Part shown: piece by piece, positions 9,470 through 18,325 of the stretch
Position numbering within the stretch: the stretch's first letter is position 1
How the letters are laid out: each line of letters begins with the position of its first letter
Origin: Agriterribacter sp047600465
Lineage (GTDB): Bacteria > Bacteroidota > Bacteroidia > Chitinophagales > Chitinophagaceae
DNA length: 64,000 bases
Direction: 5' to 3'
NCBI GenBank assembly: GCA_047600465.1
Contig: JASGKU010000004.1
Coordinates: forward strand, 744,001-808,000
Translations under genes and position numbers: made by a program
Notes under the pieces: generated by a model
What the model saw: only the letters and a program-made list of their open reading frames with translations
What the model was told of the DNA's origin: nothing
Databases searched by the model: none

Positions 9470-10288
9470 ATGAGAAATCCCTCTATACAAAGCGCCATCA
9501 TACTTGCAACCTGTTCATCTGTTCTTTTATTTTCCTGTGCCGACACACTGCATCCCGTATCATATTATGCATATACTCCTTTTCCTGTAAATGTACCGTT
9601 GCTTAAAAAAAAGAATGAAATGCAGGTAAGAGCACAGTGGTTCGGCGGATTAAGAGACGATGAAAGTGATAAAGGAAAAGTGCGGGGTGGTAGTTTACAA
9701 GCGGCTTATGCTGTTACAAATCATATAGGTATTACTGGTTCCTACTCATATTCAAACGAATTCGAAGACTACAATATGAGTTCATCATATCCCGAAACCG
9801 TTTCCTACAAAAAAAATATAGCAGAAATAGGAGCCGGATATTTTACTCCTGTTTCTAAAAACAAAAGACTGGCATTAGAAATATATGCAGGATATGGTGC
9901 AGGGAAAAATCGTTTAACTAACAAACAACACTTGTGGGGATCTGAAACTTCCTACAACGGCAGAATACAACGGTTTTATATACAACCGGCGCTCGCGCTG
10001 CATCTTCCCCGAAATACAAGTTTAGCCTGGACGCTTCGCACTTCTTTTGTAAAATTTCATAATGCAAATACATTCTATCCCGACATCAGTTTATATGAAA
10101 TTGAAAAAAGCTATATCGCTTTTTTTGAACCGTCTTTCGTTGTACGCTTTCCTGTTGGGCCATTTAACTGGGTAAAAGGTAATGTGCAAATCGGAGGCGC
10201 TTTTAAAATAAACGATAAAAACATTCATTACCGTGACGCCTTAGGCTCTATAGGATTAACATTTCTGCCGCAAAAAAAGAAAAAATGA
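9470..10288 (+). CDS. predicted outer-membrane beta-barrel lipoprotein, function unknown
   Basis: A 272-residue protein. The N-terminus has a hydrophobic segment ending in LLFSC (Cys about 23), a lipobox, and the rest alternates hydrophobic and polar residues with aromatic girdles, consistent with a small outer-membrane or periplasmic barrel. Three turns contain glycine-rich pairs (IGITGSYSY, IAEIGAGYF, IYAGYGAG). It ends in a lysine-rich tail (QKKKKK type). No enzyme motif is seen. A TAGGTTTG element at 9434-9441 lies 29 bases before the start and could be its promoter. Convergent with the regulator gene at 10343. Confidence 0.7.
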   Translation: MRNPSIQSAIILATCSSVLLFSCADTLHPVSYYAYTPFPVNVPLLKKKNEMQVRAQWFGGLRDDESDKGKVRGGSLQAAYAVTNHIGITGSYSYSNEFEDYNMSSSYPETVSYKKNIAEIGAGYFTPVSKNKRLALEIYAGYGAGKNRLTNKQHLWGSETSYNGRIQRFYIQPALALHLPRNTSLAWTLRTSFVKFHNANTFYPDISLYEIEKSYIAFFEPSFVVRFPVGPFNWVKGNVQIGGAFKINDKNIHYRDALGSIGLTFLPQKKKK

Positions 10289-10342
10289 TTAATAATTCCC
10301 AGCCGTTGCTACCTCGTTTTAAAAACGCCAAACTTAAAAATT

Positions 10343-11335
10343 TCACACATGCAGGGCATCTACCTTTGAACGAAGTTTATTAAAAAAGATGTTGCGTTCT
10401 TTTTCGCCAGTGCTGCTTATCAATGCAGATCGGCTCAGCAAAGTATTATAGGTATCAAATGTTTTATTCACAAAACGTTCATCACTGCATATTAAATAGC
10501 TAAGTATATTATAGGTTATCATTGATGTGCGGGTGTCGTCTAATTGAAACAAGATAGTATTATTGCCCAGGATGAGCTCGTTTACATAAAATTCAATTTT
10601 ACCTGCCGGCTCATGTTCTACACCTGGCATACATTTTAAACCTTTCTCGGCCTGCAATTGCAAGTGATCAATCAACCTGCAGAATGATGCGATTACCTTA
10701 TCAAAATCATCCTGTGTTTTAAATATTCCTGCATCCCTGTAATAAGAGAGCTGGTTAATGGTACTATGAATACTTTCCAGGTTCCAGAGCTCAACAGACT
10801 GCATCTCATTGTGCTTTTTTAAAATGGCCTGTCCTAAAGAAAAACATTCTTGAAACGGAAATGCATCCATAGAAAAAGGCTGGTGAGTAAAGGCTGAATG
10901 ATGATTGATTGTTTTTGACCAGAAAAACACCTTGAAGGCTGCAATTTCCGGAAAAAGAAAAAAATACCAGAAGGGTATATCCTTGCACAAATAAAAAATC
11001 CGGCGATGCTGATAGCTATCAAACGAACTTAATTGATCTAACACCGCCTTAAGATAATCAGCAAAACTTTTGGCTGGCTCATCCAAACCAGGTGCTTCAA
11101 ACAGAACCGTATTGTTTTTCAGCTTAAGCAACCTGTCAACAGAAAGATGATAATGTTCACAAATAATTTTCAGTTCATAAAATGTTATCGGCTTTTCTCC
11201 CCGTATTCTCCGGTAAGCACTATCAATACTTATATTAAGCAAATCTGCAAGTTCATCCACCAATGAAACATGTGCAGGAAGTTTCTTTTTAAGCAGGTTG
11301 AACAATTGCTGTTGAATTTCATGTGGCGCACTCAT
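10343..11335 (-). CDS. helix-turn-helix transcriptional regulator, Bacteroidota type
   Basis: A 330-residue protein. Residues 20-70 form an XRE-like helix-turn-helix (SLVDELADLLNISIDSAYRR followed by RGEKPITFYELKIICEHYHLSVDRLL). The larger C-terminal part is alpha-helical with many aromatic residues and no recognised enzyme motif; it probably senses a ligand or mediates oligomerisation. This architecture is common as a single-gene regulator in Bacteroidota. It is convergent with the barrel gene upstream and transcribed away from the M6 peptidase region. Targets cannot be inferred from sequence. Confidence 0.7.
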   Translation of the reverse strand: MSAPHEIQQQLFNLLKKKLPAHVSLVDELADLLNISIDSAYRRIRGEKPITFYELKIICEHYHLSVDRLLKLKNNTVLFEAPGLDEPAKSFADYLKAVLDQLSSFDSYQHRRIFYLCKDIPFWYFFLFPEIAAFKVFFWSKTINHHSAFTHQPFSMDAFPFQECFSLGQAILKKHNEMQSVELWNLESIHSTINQLSYYRDAGIFKTQDDFDKVIASFCRLIDHLQLQAEKGLKCMPGVEHEPAGKIEFYVNELILGNNTILFQLDDTRTSMITYNILSYLICSDERFVNKTFDTYNTLLSRSALISSTGEKERNIFFNKLRSKVDALHV

Positions 11336-11778
11336 GAAAGTAAATTACGGAAAATCTTTATAAACAATTTGTAGAACGACTATTGCAACAACAGCATATT
11401 TGATGTACATTTAATTTCCTGAAATCACTGCTACCATTTATAATCATCCGCACACTATTAAATTCCGTAATTCCATCCAAATCTTCTGACGGGCACTGAT
11501 ATATTCATTCCTTAAATCTAATTATTGAAAAAGAAACTATCGTCTCCATTTGTCAGTTATTATGCAGAGTAAAGACAGCAATGATAAAAAGGGGTAACAC
11601 AAAACACAGGTTGTTGTTAAATAGTTAAGCGGGGTGAGTGAACGTTTGTCAGGTCTTATTTTTGTAATAGTAGAGATATCTTTTTGTCCGTCTTCGTTTA
11701 TCCGCTTCCGTAATTCCTCTTGTAAACAAGCGTAACTATAGATATATTTTAGCATTTCCACCTCTTAATTTTTATTAT
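11336..11778. other. intergenic region (443 bases) with a gene-start remnant
   Basis: No full gene is seen. A 74-residue minus-strand frame at 11537-11761 has no family resemblance and no clear start region and was rejected. The region contains a short sequence at 11525-11572 that resembles the first codons of the downstream M6 peptidase gene (annotated separately). Promoters of both flanking divergent genes must lie here, but none was identified with confidence. Confidence 0.5.
11525..11572 (+). pseudogene. short degenerate copy of the M6 peptidase gene 5' end
   Basis: From a TTG the frame reads a 15-residue peptide, KKKLSSPFVSYYAE after the start, then stops. It aligns with the start of the peptidase 254 bases downstream (KKKLLSPLISDYVTIVK), with roughly 33 of 40 bases identical in the first four ten-base blocks. 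This looks like the remains of a duplicated gene start. It could also be a conserved leader, but the matched reading frame favours a remnant. Confidence 0.55.
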
Positions 11779-13242
11779 ATGAAAAAGAAATTATTATCTC
11801 CATTGATCAGTGATTATGTAACTATAGTAAAGGGAGCGGCAGCCAGTAATGATGGGCATAGGTGCATGATAGGACCAAGCCCTGAATTAAAGAAGAAACT
11901 AAAAACAGATCTCAATCAACTGAAGAGAGATTTGGGAAGTTCTGTATTAAGTAATCTAATAAAGCCCTTAGGTAAAAGCAGAGTGGGTTATAATGATGCG
12001 TTGCTTCAACCGGGTAGCGTATTTGCATTAGGTACATCAGCGGCACTGGTGCGCAGCCGGAGTGCTGAACGTGCTCCATTGCAGGGGAATCTTAAAGTAG
12101 CCGTTATCCTAGTTGACTTCAGTGATAAACCAATGACAGAAACAAAAAAAAGATTTGAAGATCTTTTTTTTAGTGAAGGCGTTATTGCAACCGGCAGTGT
12201 AAAGGAATATTATAAAGAAGTAACCAATGGGCTGGTAACTATTTCCGGGCAGGTAGTAGGACCTTACCGCATGCCTAAAAAGCTGAGCCAGTATGCACAT
12301 GGAGAAAGTGGTACAGGTAACACTGCACCCAATGCCCGCACACTTGCTGCTGATGCAGCCAAAGCTGCCAACCCTGCTATAAATTTTACAAGCTATGATA
12401 ATAATAACGATGGCTATGTGGATGCTTTTGTAGTAATACATGCGGGGCCCGGCGCGGAAGTAACGGGTAGTAAAAATGATATATGGAGCCATAAATGGGT
12501 ATTGCCCAGCGTATATAATGCAGACGGTACACATATATATGGCTATTTAACCGTTCCTGAAGATTGTGAACTAGGTGTATGTGCGCACGAGCTCGGGCAC
12601 CTGCTGTTTGGTTTTCCTGATTTATATGATGTTGATTATACCAGTGAAGGTATCGGAGATTGGTGCCTGATGGCGGGTGGTAGCTGGAATAACAACGGAG
12701 CAACCCCAGCACACCCGTGTGCCTGGTGTAAGATGCAGCAAAATTGGGTAACAACAATCAATCAAAGCAGCAACAAAGCAAAAGTGGTGATTGATGATGT
12801 AAAAAAAGGACGCACCATATATCGCTTATGGCAGGATGGTGGCCCGGGCAATGAATATTTTCTGGCTGAGCATAGAATGAAAAAGAATTTTGACAAGTAT
12901 CTTCCGGGGGAAGGACTGCTGGTATATCATATTGATGATGCCATTGATGACAACAGCAATGAGATGCATTATAAAGTGGCGGTAGTACAGGCAGACAATA
13001 AGCAGGACCTTGAAAAAGGAACAAACGGTGGCGATGGAGGAGATGTGTGGCCGGGTACAGCAAAAAAGAAAACGTTCAGTAAAACAACCAAACCCAGCAG
13101 CAAAAGCTATGGCGGTCTTGATACAAAAGTGGCGATTAAAAAAATAAAATTAGCCAATGGAAAAATTACTGCAGATCTGTATGTAAAAACGGGTGCAGCC
13201 ACTTCTCCAAAAAAGAAAGCGGTAGCAGCTAAGAAGAAGTAA
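11779..13242 (+). CDS. M6 family metalloprotease domain protein
   Basis: A 487-residue zinc peptidase. The active site HELGHLLFGFPD begins at His270 and fits HExxH with the extended GxxD of M6 (immune inhibitor A-like) enzymes; the downstream DWCLMAGG supplies the Met-turn. A DNNNDGYVDAF segment just before looks like a calcium site. The residues before the peptidase domain are basic and no signal peptide is visible, which is odd for a family of secreted proteases. The last 20 residues are rich in Lys and Ala, possibly a sorting or nucleic-acid-binding tail. A small gene follows after 19 bases and may be co-transcribed. Confidence 0.82.
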   Translation: MKKKLLSPLISDYVTIVKGAAASNDGHRCMIGPSPELKKKLKTDLNQLKRDLGSSVLSNLIKPLGKSRVGYNDALLQPGSVFALGTSAALVRSRSAERAPLQGNLKVAVILVDFSDKPMTETKKRFEDLFFSEGVIATGSVKEYYKEVTNGLVTISGQVVGPYRMPKKLSQYAHGESGTGNTAPNARTLAADAAKAANPAINFTSYDNNNDGYVDAFVVIHAGPGAEVTGSKNDIWSHKWVLPSVYNADGTHIYGYLTVPEDCELGVCAHELGHLLFGFPDLYDVDYTSEGIGDWCLMAGGSWNNNGATPAHPCAWCKMQQNWVTTINQSSNKAKVVIDDVKKGRTIYRLWQDGGPGNEYFLAEHRMKKNFDKYLPGEGLLVYHIDDAIDDNSNEMHYKVAVVQADNKQDLEKGTNGGDGGDVWPGTAKKKTFSKTTKPSSKSYGGLDTKVAIKKIKLANGKITADLYVKTGAATSPKKKAVAAKKK

Positions 13243-13261
13243 GTTTGCATCATAATGTAGT

Positions 13262-13555
13262 ATGATGGTAAAAATGGCTCCTAATATCGCTGTTATTACA
13301 GCTGCTGTAACAGGTATTGAACCTTATAGTCAGCAGGATGGCTTTAGTATATTATCGCTACAGGTAAAAAATGCATCCCCAAAAAAAGAAGTCGCATTTA
13401 TATATAATAAAACGGAAGAAAAGAATATCAAAGCTTTGGTTAGCGACGACAAGATTAAACAGTCAAAATTAAAAGTGAAAGATATTATCACTATCGAAGC
13501 CAATAAAGTTACTATCAATTTGTGGCGGGTAAGCGAAATAGTAGCTGTAGAATAA
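13262..13555 (+). CDS. small protein of unknown function (97 aa)
   Basis: A compact 97-residue protein with alternating beta-type sequence (IAVITAAVTGIEPY, FSILSLQVKNA, IITIEANKVTINLWRVSEIVAVE) and a Lys/Asp-rich middle. It has no signal peptide and no recognised motif. It begins 19 bases after the M6 peptidase stop and is followed by a hairpin, so the two probably form one transcript. An inhibitor or accessory role for the peptidase is possible but only guilt by association. Confidence 0.6.
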   Translation: MMVKMAPNIAVITAAVTGIEPYSQQDGFSILSLQVKNASPKKEVAFIYNKTEEKNIKALVSDDKIKQSKLKVKDIITIEANKVTINLWRVSEIVAVE

Positions 13556-13581
13556 AAAGCAACTGGTTTATTATATCATTT

Positions 13582-13634
13582 AAAAGCAGTAACAGGTTTT
13601 TTGGATTTTTTCTGCAACCGGTTACTGCTTTTGC
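13582..13634 (+). terminator. probable terminator with large loop
   Basis: AAAAGCAGTAAC at 13582-13593 pairs with GTTACTGCTTTT at 13621-13632, giving a 12-bp stem with a 27-base T-rich loop, then TGCTTTTC. It lies 27 bases after the small gene and likely ends the M6 peptidase transcript. Confidence 0.6.
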
Positions 13635-13789
13635 TTTTCAGACTTAGCAATATCATCTTATAATCAATCCTTTTAATAAACATAGCAGTATGCCTTGTTA
13701 TCATATCTCAAAAACAACACATAGTATTTCTACTAAGTAATAAGTGTTGTCATTCCACGTTCTCTTGGTTGACAATTAATCAACCCGGA

Positions 13790-14323
13790 ATGAAAAAAGT
13801 AATGGCAGCCCTTCTTTTGGCAACAACAATATTTGCTTCTTGTAAAAAGTTAAAAGATCTTACCAAGTTCGACCTTAATTACAATACGCAAACTACCATA
13901 CAGGCAGGAGTGGCTACAGCCTTACCTTTTGACGTATTTACGCCTGATGTGACTACAGAGTCGCAATCTGAATTTCAAGGACATAATACAGCCAGTAATC
14001 TTATTGAGTCAATAAAACTCAAGAAGATGAACCTCACTATAACCAGTCCTAATGGAAGAAAGTTTGACTTTTTAAAAGATATTGAAATATATCTTTCTGC
14101 TGATGGGGAGGAAGAAATACTGGTTGCGCATAAATACGATATACCTGACACGGTAGGCAATGAACTGCAACTTGATGCAGGAACAGATGACTTAAAAAAT
14201 TACTTGACAAAAGATAAATATAAGCTCAGGTTGAAAGTAACCACAGATAAAGTAATCAATGAGGATATAAATGTAAACATTGGCACTACATTTACCGTTG
14301 ATGCGAATATTCTTGGTCTATAA
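13790..14323 (+). CDS. hypothetical lipoprotein (177 aa)
   Basis: The ATG at 13790 gives a clean lipoprotein signal, MKKVMAALLLATTIFASCKK, with the lipidated Cys at residue 18; the longer reading from a TTG at 13769 was rejected. The mature part is beta-rich and contains SPNGRKFDFLKDIEIYLSADGEEEILVAHK, a pattern seen in outer-surface immunoglobulin-like folds. No enzyme motif. The next gene encodes a predicted outer-membrane protein, so the pair may act at the cell envelope. Function unknown. Confidence 0.7.
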   Translation: MKKVMAALLLATTIFASCKKLKDLTKFDLNYNTQTTIQAGVATALPFDVFTPDVTTESQSEFQGHNTASNLIESIKLKKMNLTITSPNGRKFDFLKDIEIYLSADGEEEILVAHKYDIPDTVGNELQLDAGTDDLKNYLTKDKYKLRLKVTTDKVINEDINVNIGTTFTVDANILGL

Positions 14324-14411
14324 AATTTATTATCTCGTAGAAAACCTTATCCCATCCTCTATCGTCTAATTATGAATGAAAGACCGAATTTTTTAATTAA
14401 AATCGGAAAAG

Positions 14412-15053
14412 ATGAAAAAATTGCTTTGGTTTTTAAGTGTGTCTCAATTCATTTTTATTACTACGCTTACTGCACAGGATAGCGTAAAGACAAAACAAAA
14501 AGAAGTTATTCTGTTTCCGGCAAAGTCGTTGCGTTTTGCTGTGGCAGTAGAAGGAACATTCAATTCAGGCGATTATCCTGGAAGATATGGCGGAGCTGCT
14601 ATTGGTAAACTAATGCTCAGGGCTAATAAGAATAAAGATGTATACAACGAATTCGTGATCACGCTCAGGGCATCACACAGCCCGGCTACCACTGGCGGCT
14701 TTTTTAAGGGATTTGATGGAGGTAAATACGATAATATCAGCGCTGTTATTTTAACAGGCGGTTACCGTTTTAATTTTGGTGTACCTCGGCCTCTTATCCA
14801 TCATTTCACTGATGAGCCCGGAGGATGGTTTATAGAAGTGAATGCGGGTGTATCTTATATACATCGTGATAGAACCATAGCTCCTGCAATATGTCCTGTA
14901 ATTGGTTATGCTGTTACACCAAGATTAGATCTGATTACATCTTTTGTAGGCGCCTGGGCACTTAGGAAAACTTCTGCATCAGAAGGCCCTTTTTCTTTTT
15001 CCAGGAACACAAGTATTTTTGTGAATGGCTTTGGTATGCAATACAATTTTTAA
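14412..15053 (+). CDS. predicted outer-membrane beta-barrel protein (213 aa)
   Basis: A signal peptide (MKKLLWFLSVSQFIFITTLTAQ) is followed by about 190 residues of alternating beta-strand sequence with Gly/aromatic turns. The chain ends in phenylalanine (GFGMQYNF), the usual C-terminal signature for outer-membrane barrel insertion. No catalytic motif is visible. It follows a lipoprotein gene on the same strand. It is likely a small structural or transport barrel; more cannot be said. Confidence 0.68.
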   Translation: MKKLLWFLSVSQFIFITTLTAQDSVKTKQKEVILFPAKSLRFAVAVEGTFNSGDYPGRYGGAAIGKLMLRANKNKDVYNEFVITLRASHSPATTGGFFKGFDGGKYDNISAVILTGGYRFNFGVPRPLIHHFTDEPGGWFIEVNAGVSYIHRDRTIAPAICPVIGYAVTPRLDLITSFVGAWALRKTSASEGPFSFSRNTSIFVNGFGMQYNF

Positions 15054-15081
15054 GGCTTTTCCCTCAATATATTTTTCTTGT

Positions 15082-15120
15082 AAAGCAATGCATGCTCATA
15101 TAACGGGCATGCATTACTTT
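15082..15120 (+). terminator. hairpin between barrel gene and SRPBCC gene
   Basis: AATGCATGC pairs with GCATGCATT and the stem is extended by AAAG/CTTT with one mismatch, then a TATATATA tract. It ends only 7 bases before the ATG at 15128. It may terminate the upstream gene and also shape the leader of the downstream gene. Confidence 0.55.
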
Positions 15121-15127
15121 TATATAT

Positions 15128-15607
15128 ATGGCTTCCCTCATAGAACTATCTACAACTATTAATGCACCCATTGAAATCTGTTTCAATCTTTCCAGGAGTG
15201 TAAAACTTCATACCATATCAACAAGCCATACCAACGAGAGGGTAGTTGGTGGAAGGACTGAAGGTTTGTTTGAGTTAAATGACACCGTTGTTTGGCGGGC
15301 TAAGCATTTTGCCATATATCAACAGATGGAAATGAAGATTACTGCGATGGACAGGCCTCACTCGTTTGAAGATTGTATGCTCAAAGGGCCGTTCAAAAGC
15401 ATCCGGCACAAACATTATTTCCGGCAAAATGTTGATGGCACCACTGTTATGCAGGATCATTTTGGATATGAAGTACCATATGGTTTTGCCGGTATATTAT
15501 TTAATGCTCTTGTTTTACGAAAGTATATGACAAACCTGCTGGAATTACGCAATGCTACTATAAAAGAATTTGCCGAAAACGGGCAATGGAAGGATGTTTT
15601 GAAATAG
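15128..15607 (+). CDS. SRPBCC family protein
   Basis: A 159-residue single-domain protein of the START/polyketide-cyclase-like superfamily. The start (LIELSTTINAPIEICFNLSRSVKLH) is the typical first strand and helix, and later segments (GRTEGLFELNDTVVWRAKHF, FKSIRHKHYF, TVMQDHFGYEVPYG) match the group related to cell-division-inhibitor/YfcH-type SRPBCC domains. It lacks a signal peptide. The fold binds a hydrophobic ligand; the ligand is unknown. A 470-base gene-free region follows. Confidence 0.72.
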   Translation: MASLIELSTTINAPIEICFNLSRSVKLHTISTSHTNERVVGGRTEGLFELNDTVVWRAKHFAIYQQMEMKITAMDRPHSFEDCMLKGPFKSIRHKHYFRQNVDGTTVMQDHFGYEVPYGFAGILFNALVLRKYMTNLLELRNATIKEFAENGQWKDVLK

Positions 15608-15740
15608 AAGATGCGCTCTTATACATTCAGTTAAATAGCTTATCGAATCTTTCTTGCTAAAAATCGAAGGAAAGTTACCACCAGGCGAATTAAGTTTCAA
15701 CATCGATCTTTGTTTAGCATCTTTGTATTGTCATTAATGA

Positions 15741-15945
15741 TTACACAATCCTACAGAAAACCAGCAACATCCAAATCCACTGAAAGCCTACCAAATCCTT
15801 TGAATACCTGAACCCAAATCCTGTAAAACCGTATCCGATATCTTGATAAACCGATAGCCAATTCATTATGAAAACCCGTCCAATCCTTATAAAACCGAAT
15901 ATCCAATAGCTATTAAACCATCATCCAATCCGGAAAAGCCAGGAA
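15741..15945. repeat. degenerate ~22-bp periodic repeat
   Basis: About nine irregular units share the theme CCAAATCC followed by about ten bases and AAAACC. Successive CAATCC/AAATCC cores start near 15747, 15774, 15794, 15817, 15834, 15859, 15882, 15904 and 15926, spacing mostly 20-25 bases. G is almost absent from the plus strand. Units are too diverged for CRISPR. Confidence 0.55.
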
Positions 15946-16013
15946 GCCCGTCAGTTTTCATCAACCTTCTTAACCTGAATTTCATTACCCTGACAAAATT
16001 CCAAAATATTGAG

Positions 16014-16038
16014 GCCACGCAAAAAGCGTGGCTTTATT
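16014..16038 (+). terminator. rho-independent terminator
   Basis: A perfect 7-bp stem (GCCACGC with GCGTGGC) encloses AAAAA and is followed by TTTATTTA. No gene directly precedes it on the plus strand, so it may end an untranslated transcript from the repeat region or a long 3' UTR of the SRPBCC gene. Confidence 0.7.
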
Positions 16039-16077
16039 TATATTGAGATATGTCAATTGCAAAAAGAGTTTGATTAA

Positions 16078-16296
16078 CTACTCTATTTCGTTTTCTTCCT
16101 TGCGCTCAGGTACTTCAACAGGTGAAGCAGGGTTTGATTCCTCATCAGGAATATTATTGGGTACTTCTGTAAGCTTCTTTTTATTTTCTGTTGCAATTCG
16201 CTTTTCTATTTTTTTTACATCTGGAAAATCATTTTGATTTTTTTTAAGGGGATTTTGCTCATTGCTCTTATCCTTACCAACTACTTTCTTTTTCAT
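16078..16296 (-). CDS. small charged protein of unknown function (72 aa)
   Basis: A highly charged peptide: Lys/Asn-rich N-terminal half and Glu/Pro-rich C-terminal half, with no hydrophobic core. It appears intrinsically disordered. The ATG at the right end is preceded by an AT-rich gap. Small disordered proteins of this composition are frequent in Chitinophagaceae; coding status rests on composition and an open frame from a clear ATG. Confidence 0.5.
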   Translation of the reverse strand: MKKKVVGKDKSNEQNPLKKNQNDFPDVKKIEKRIATENKKKLTEVPNNIPDEESNPASPVEVPERKEENEIE

Positions 16297-16330
16297 AATG
16301 GCAATAATTTAAAATGTTATTAATAAATAC

Positions 16331-16350
16331 CCGGGGAATCTTCTCCCCGA
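16331..16350 (-). terminator. weak hairpin terminator
   Basis: CGGGGA and TCCCCG form a 6-bp GC-rich stem with a 6-base loop. On the minus strand it is followed by a T/A-rich run. It lies 25 bases after the stop of the small membrane lipoprotein at 16375-16545. Confidence 0.4.
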
Positions 16351-16374
16351 TATTCTCAGTTACCATGCAATACA

Positions 16375-16545
16375 TTAGCTATTTTTCCTTGATTTGGAAA
16401 TGATCCAGATTATAAAAACAACTACCAAGCCTACTAAAAAAAACGCCCACCACATGCCAGCCTTAAATATTGTGCCCACTGCTTCGCAGCTTGTACCAGT
16501 AATTGAAATAAACATCAGCAATGCTAACCATCTATTGTGTTTCAT
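16375..16545 (-). CDS. small membrane lipoprotein (56 aa)
   Basis: This short gene encodes a 56-residue protein starting MKHNRWLALLMFISITGTSC. The first 20 residues are a lipoprotein signal with Cys20 after GTS. A short linker (EAVGTIFKAG) leads to one strongly hydrophobic helix (about residues 31-49, starting MWWAFFLVGL) and a basic tail KSRKNS. A similar SCE-x-GxIFKAGMW small-protein pattern is remembered from other Bacteroidota genomes and is sometimes misnamed as an enzyme; no enzymatic role can be supported. It is probably an inner-membrane or envelope stress-related small protein. Confidence 0.72.
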   Translation of the reverse strand: MKHNRWLALLMFISITGTSCEAVGTIFKAGMWWAFFLVGLVVVFIIWIISKSRKNS

Positions 16546-16636
16546 TATATATTGTTTACCTTATAAATTTCAACTTTTATACCATAGTTGAGTATCTTGG
16601 ATCCGCTTAAAAAAAGCACACCTTCAAAACTTAGCA

Positions 16637-17062
16637 ATGAGTTATACCAATATTGAGTTGATTAATGCATTCTTCAGCGCTTATGCTAAAAGAGATATAG
16701 AAGCAGTAAACCAGGTAATGGATGAAAACGCGGTATGGTTCTTTCCAGGTCATCATGCTTTTAGCGGTAAAAAGCAAGGCATTAAAGCCATCATTGCTTT
16801 TTTTGATACAATGGGCAGTATAATGGGACCATCTGATGTAAGGGTGGAGAAATTCTTTATGGAACAAAACAATAACTATGTGTTGGAGTACCAGCATATT
16901 CAAACAAACCGAAAGGACAACAATAATCTAAGCCACTATTGGTGCGTAGCCTGGCAATTTAAAAACGGAAAAATTGTTGAGGGCAGACATCTTGCGGGCG
17001 ATCAACATGAAGTTGACCGGTTTTTTCATAAGATATCCCAGAGTGGGATTGCCATCCCGTAA
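16637..17062 (+). CDS. SnoaL-like / NTF2-like nuclear transport factor fold protein
   Basis: A 141-residue protein with the SnoaL/NTF2-like pattern: N-terminal helices (INAFFSAYAKRDIEAVNQVMDENAVWFFPG), a GKKQGIKAIIAFFDTM segment, and beta strands in NYVLEYQHIQTNR and YWCVAWQFKNGKIVEGRHLAGDQHEVDRFF. The fold serves small-molecule isomerases and binding proteins. There is no signal peptide. It converges with the Gfo/Idh/MocA gene with 22 bases between stop codons. Ligand unknown. Confidence 0.75.
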   Translation: MSYTNIELINAFFSAYAKRDIEAVNQVMDENAVWFFPGHHAFSGKKQGIKAIIAFFDTMGSIMGPSDVRVEKFFMEQNNNYVLEYQHIQTNRKDNNNLSHYWCVAWQFKNGKIVEGRHLAGDQHEVDRFFHKISQSGIAIP

Positions 17063-17084
17063 ATTGCCTGAACGGCTTTACATA

Positions 17085-18194
17085 TTATTTGTTGATGTAG
17101 ATCTTTTCTCCGCCTTTTCGTATCGATTCATATACTGCGTCAATAACAATCATATCTTTCAATGCTTCTTCTCCTGTCATATTCGGATCAGGTGTGCCAT
17201 TCAATATACAATCAGCCAAGCCATCCATCTGCAGGGTTTGATGTGTAGTATCCTGTATCCGCATTTCACCAAGATGCGTTCTGCCTTTTATAGGGCCGTA
17301 TCCAAAAGCCGGACTTAGTTCAGCAAACCCTTTATCACCTATTAAATACAGCCGCTCATATTCGTTAAAATTATAAGTAGTACCGCATGATGCCAAAGCA
17401 CCGCTTGGAAAACCCAATTGAAAAGTAATGGTTTCATCTACCTCTGCAAATTTTACCGGATCGGTTTTTACCTCCTGCGCTGTAACCCATATCGGTTCTT
17501 CGCCTGTAGCATAACGCGAACCATTAAGCGCATATACGCCCACATCCATCATTGCACCACCGCCTGCCAAAGCTTTCTTCAATCTCCATTGTGTAGGATC
17601 TCCTATTTTAAAACCCATGTAATTATTTACGTGCATAATCTTACCGAACTCTCCGGCTTTGCGCATTCTTATCAACTCCCGGGTATGTGGCTGAAAATGG
17701 AGCCTGTAACCAACATAAAATTTAACTCCTGCTTTTTTACACGCTTCAATCATTTCCCTTGCCTGTTTGGCATTATCTGCTACTGGCTTCTCACTGATTA
17801 CATGCTTGCCTGCCGCAGCCACCTGCAATACATGTTTGTGATGAAGGGAATTGGGAGTGGTAACGTATACAATGTCTATATCAGGATTGCTGGCTATTGT
17901 ATGCAGGTTATCGTAACTGTAAACATTCTTATCTGCTATTCCGTACTTTGATTTCCATACAGGTATTTTTGAAGGAGTACCCGTTACAATACCTGCTAAT
18001 GTCGCCATTTTACAGTTTTTCATCGCCTCCGCTACTATACTGGCATACCCACCTAATCCCATCAGTGCAACCCGTAGCTTCTTATCCGTTTTTTTATACT
18101 CTGGGAAAAAAGAAGCCGAAGATGATAAAGGCGAAAGTGCTACCGCACCAAGTCCCAACGATATTTTTTGTAAAAAATCACGACGTGTGTTCAT
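17085..18194 (-). CDS. Gfo/Idh/MocA family oxidoreductase with Tat-type leader
   Basis: A 369-residue protein. Twin arginines at 4-5 (NTRRDFLQKI) and a hydrophobic segment indicate Tat export. The Rossmann motif follows in VALMGLGGYAS and the family EKP in VISEKPVADNAKQARE. The C-terminal domain (GGGAMMDVGVYALNGSRYATGEEP) resembles glucose-fructose oxidoreductase, which carries a tightly bound NADP cofactor in the periplasm. It is a single gene, divergent from a DUF6526-like membrane protein. The substrate is probably a sugar or sugar-derived ketone. Confidence 0.85.
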   Translation of the reverse strand: MNTRRDFLQKISLGLGAVALSPLSSSASFFPEYKKTDKKLRVALMGLGGYASIVAEAMKNCKMATLAGIVTGTPSKIPVWKSKYGIADKNVYSYDNLHTIASNPDIDIVYVTTPNSLHHKHVLQVAAAGKHVISEKPVADNAKQAREMIEACKKAGVKFYVGYRLHFQPHTRELIRMRKAGEFGKIMHVNNYMGFKIGDPTQWRLKKALAGGGAMMDVGVYALNGSRYATGEEPIWVTAQEVKTDPVKFAEVDETITFQLGFPSGALASCGTTYNFNEYERLYLIGDKGFAELSPAFGYGPIKGRTHLGEMRIQDTTHQTLQMDGLADCILNGTPDPNMTGEEALKDMIVIDAVYESIRKGGEKIYINK

Positions 18195-18325
18195 ACCTTA
18201 TTTTTGAAAAGCCGTTAAGTATTTTTCTAACGCTATTAAGGTAAAAAATAAAGTTGGTATAACATCTAATTAAACACGCGTAATTTGGAACCTTAATTGT
18301 AAGCATTATTTATAACCATTTTATT

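Larger units (their letters stand above)
15608..16077. other. gene-free region (470 bases) with irregular repeats
   Basis: No coding frame is convincing. The central part (15741-15945) is a C-rich, G-poor stretch with a repeated ATCC/AAAACC theme, and a strong hairpin closes the region at 16014-16038. An untranslated RNA is possible but unproven. Confidence 0.5.
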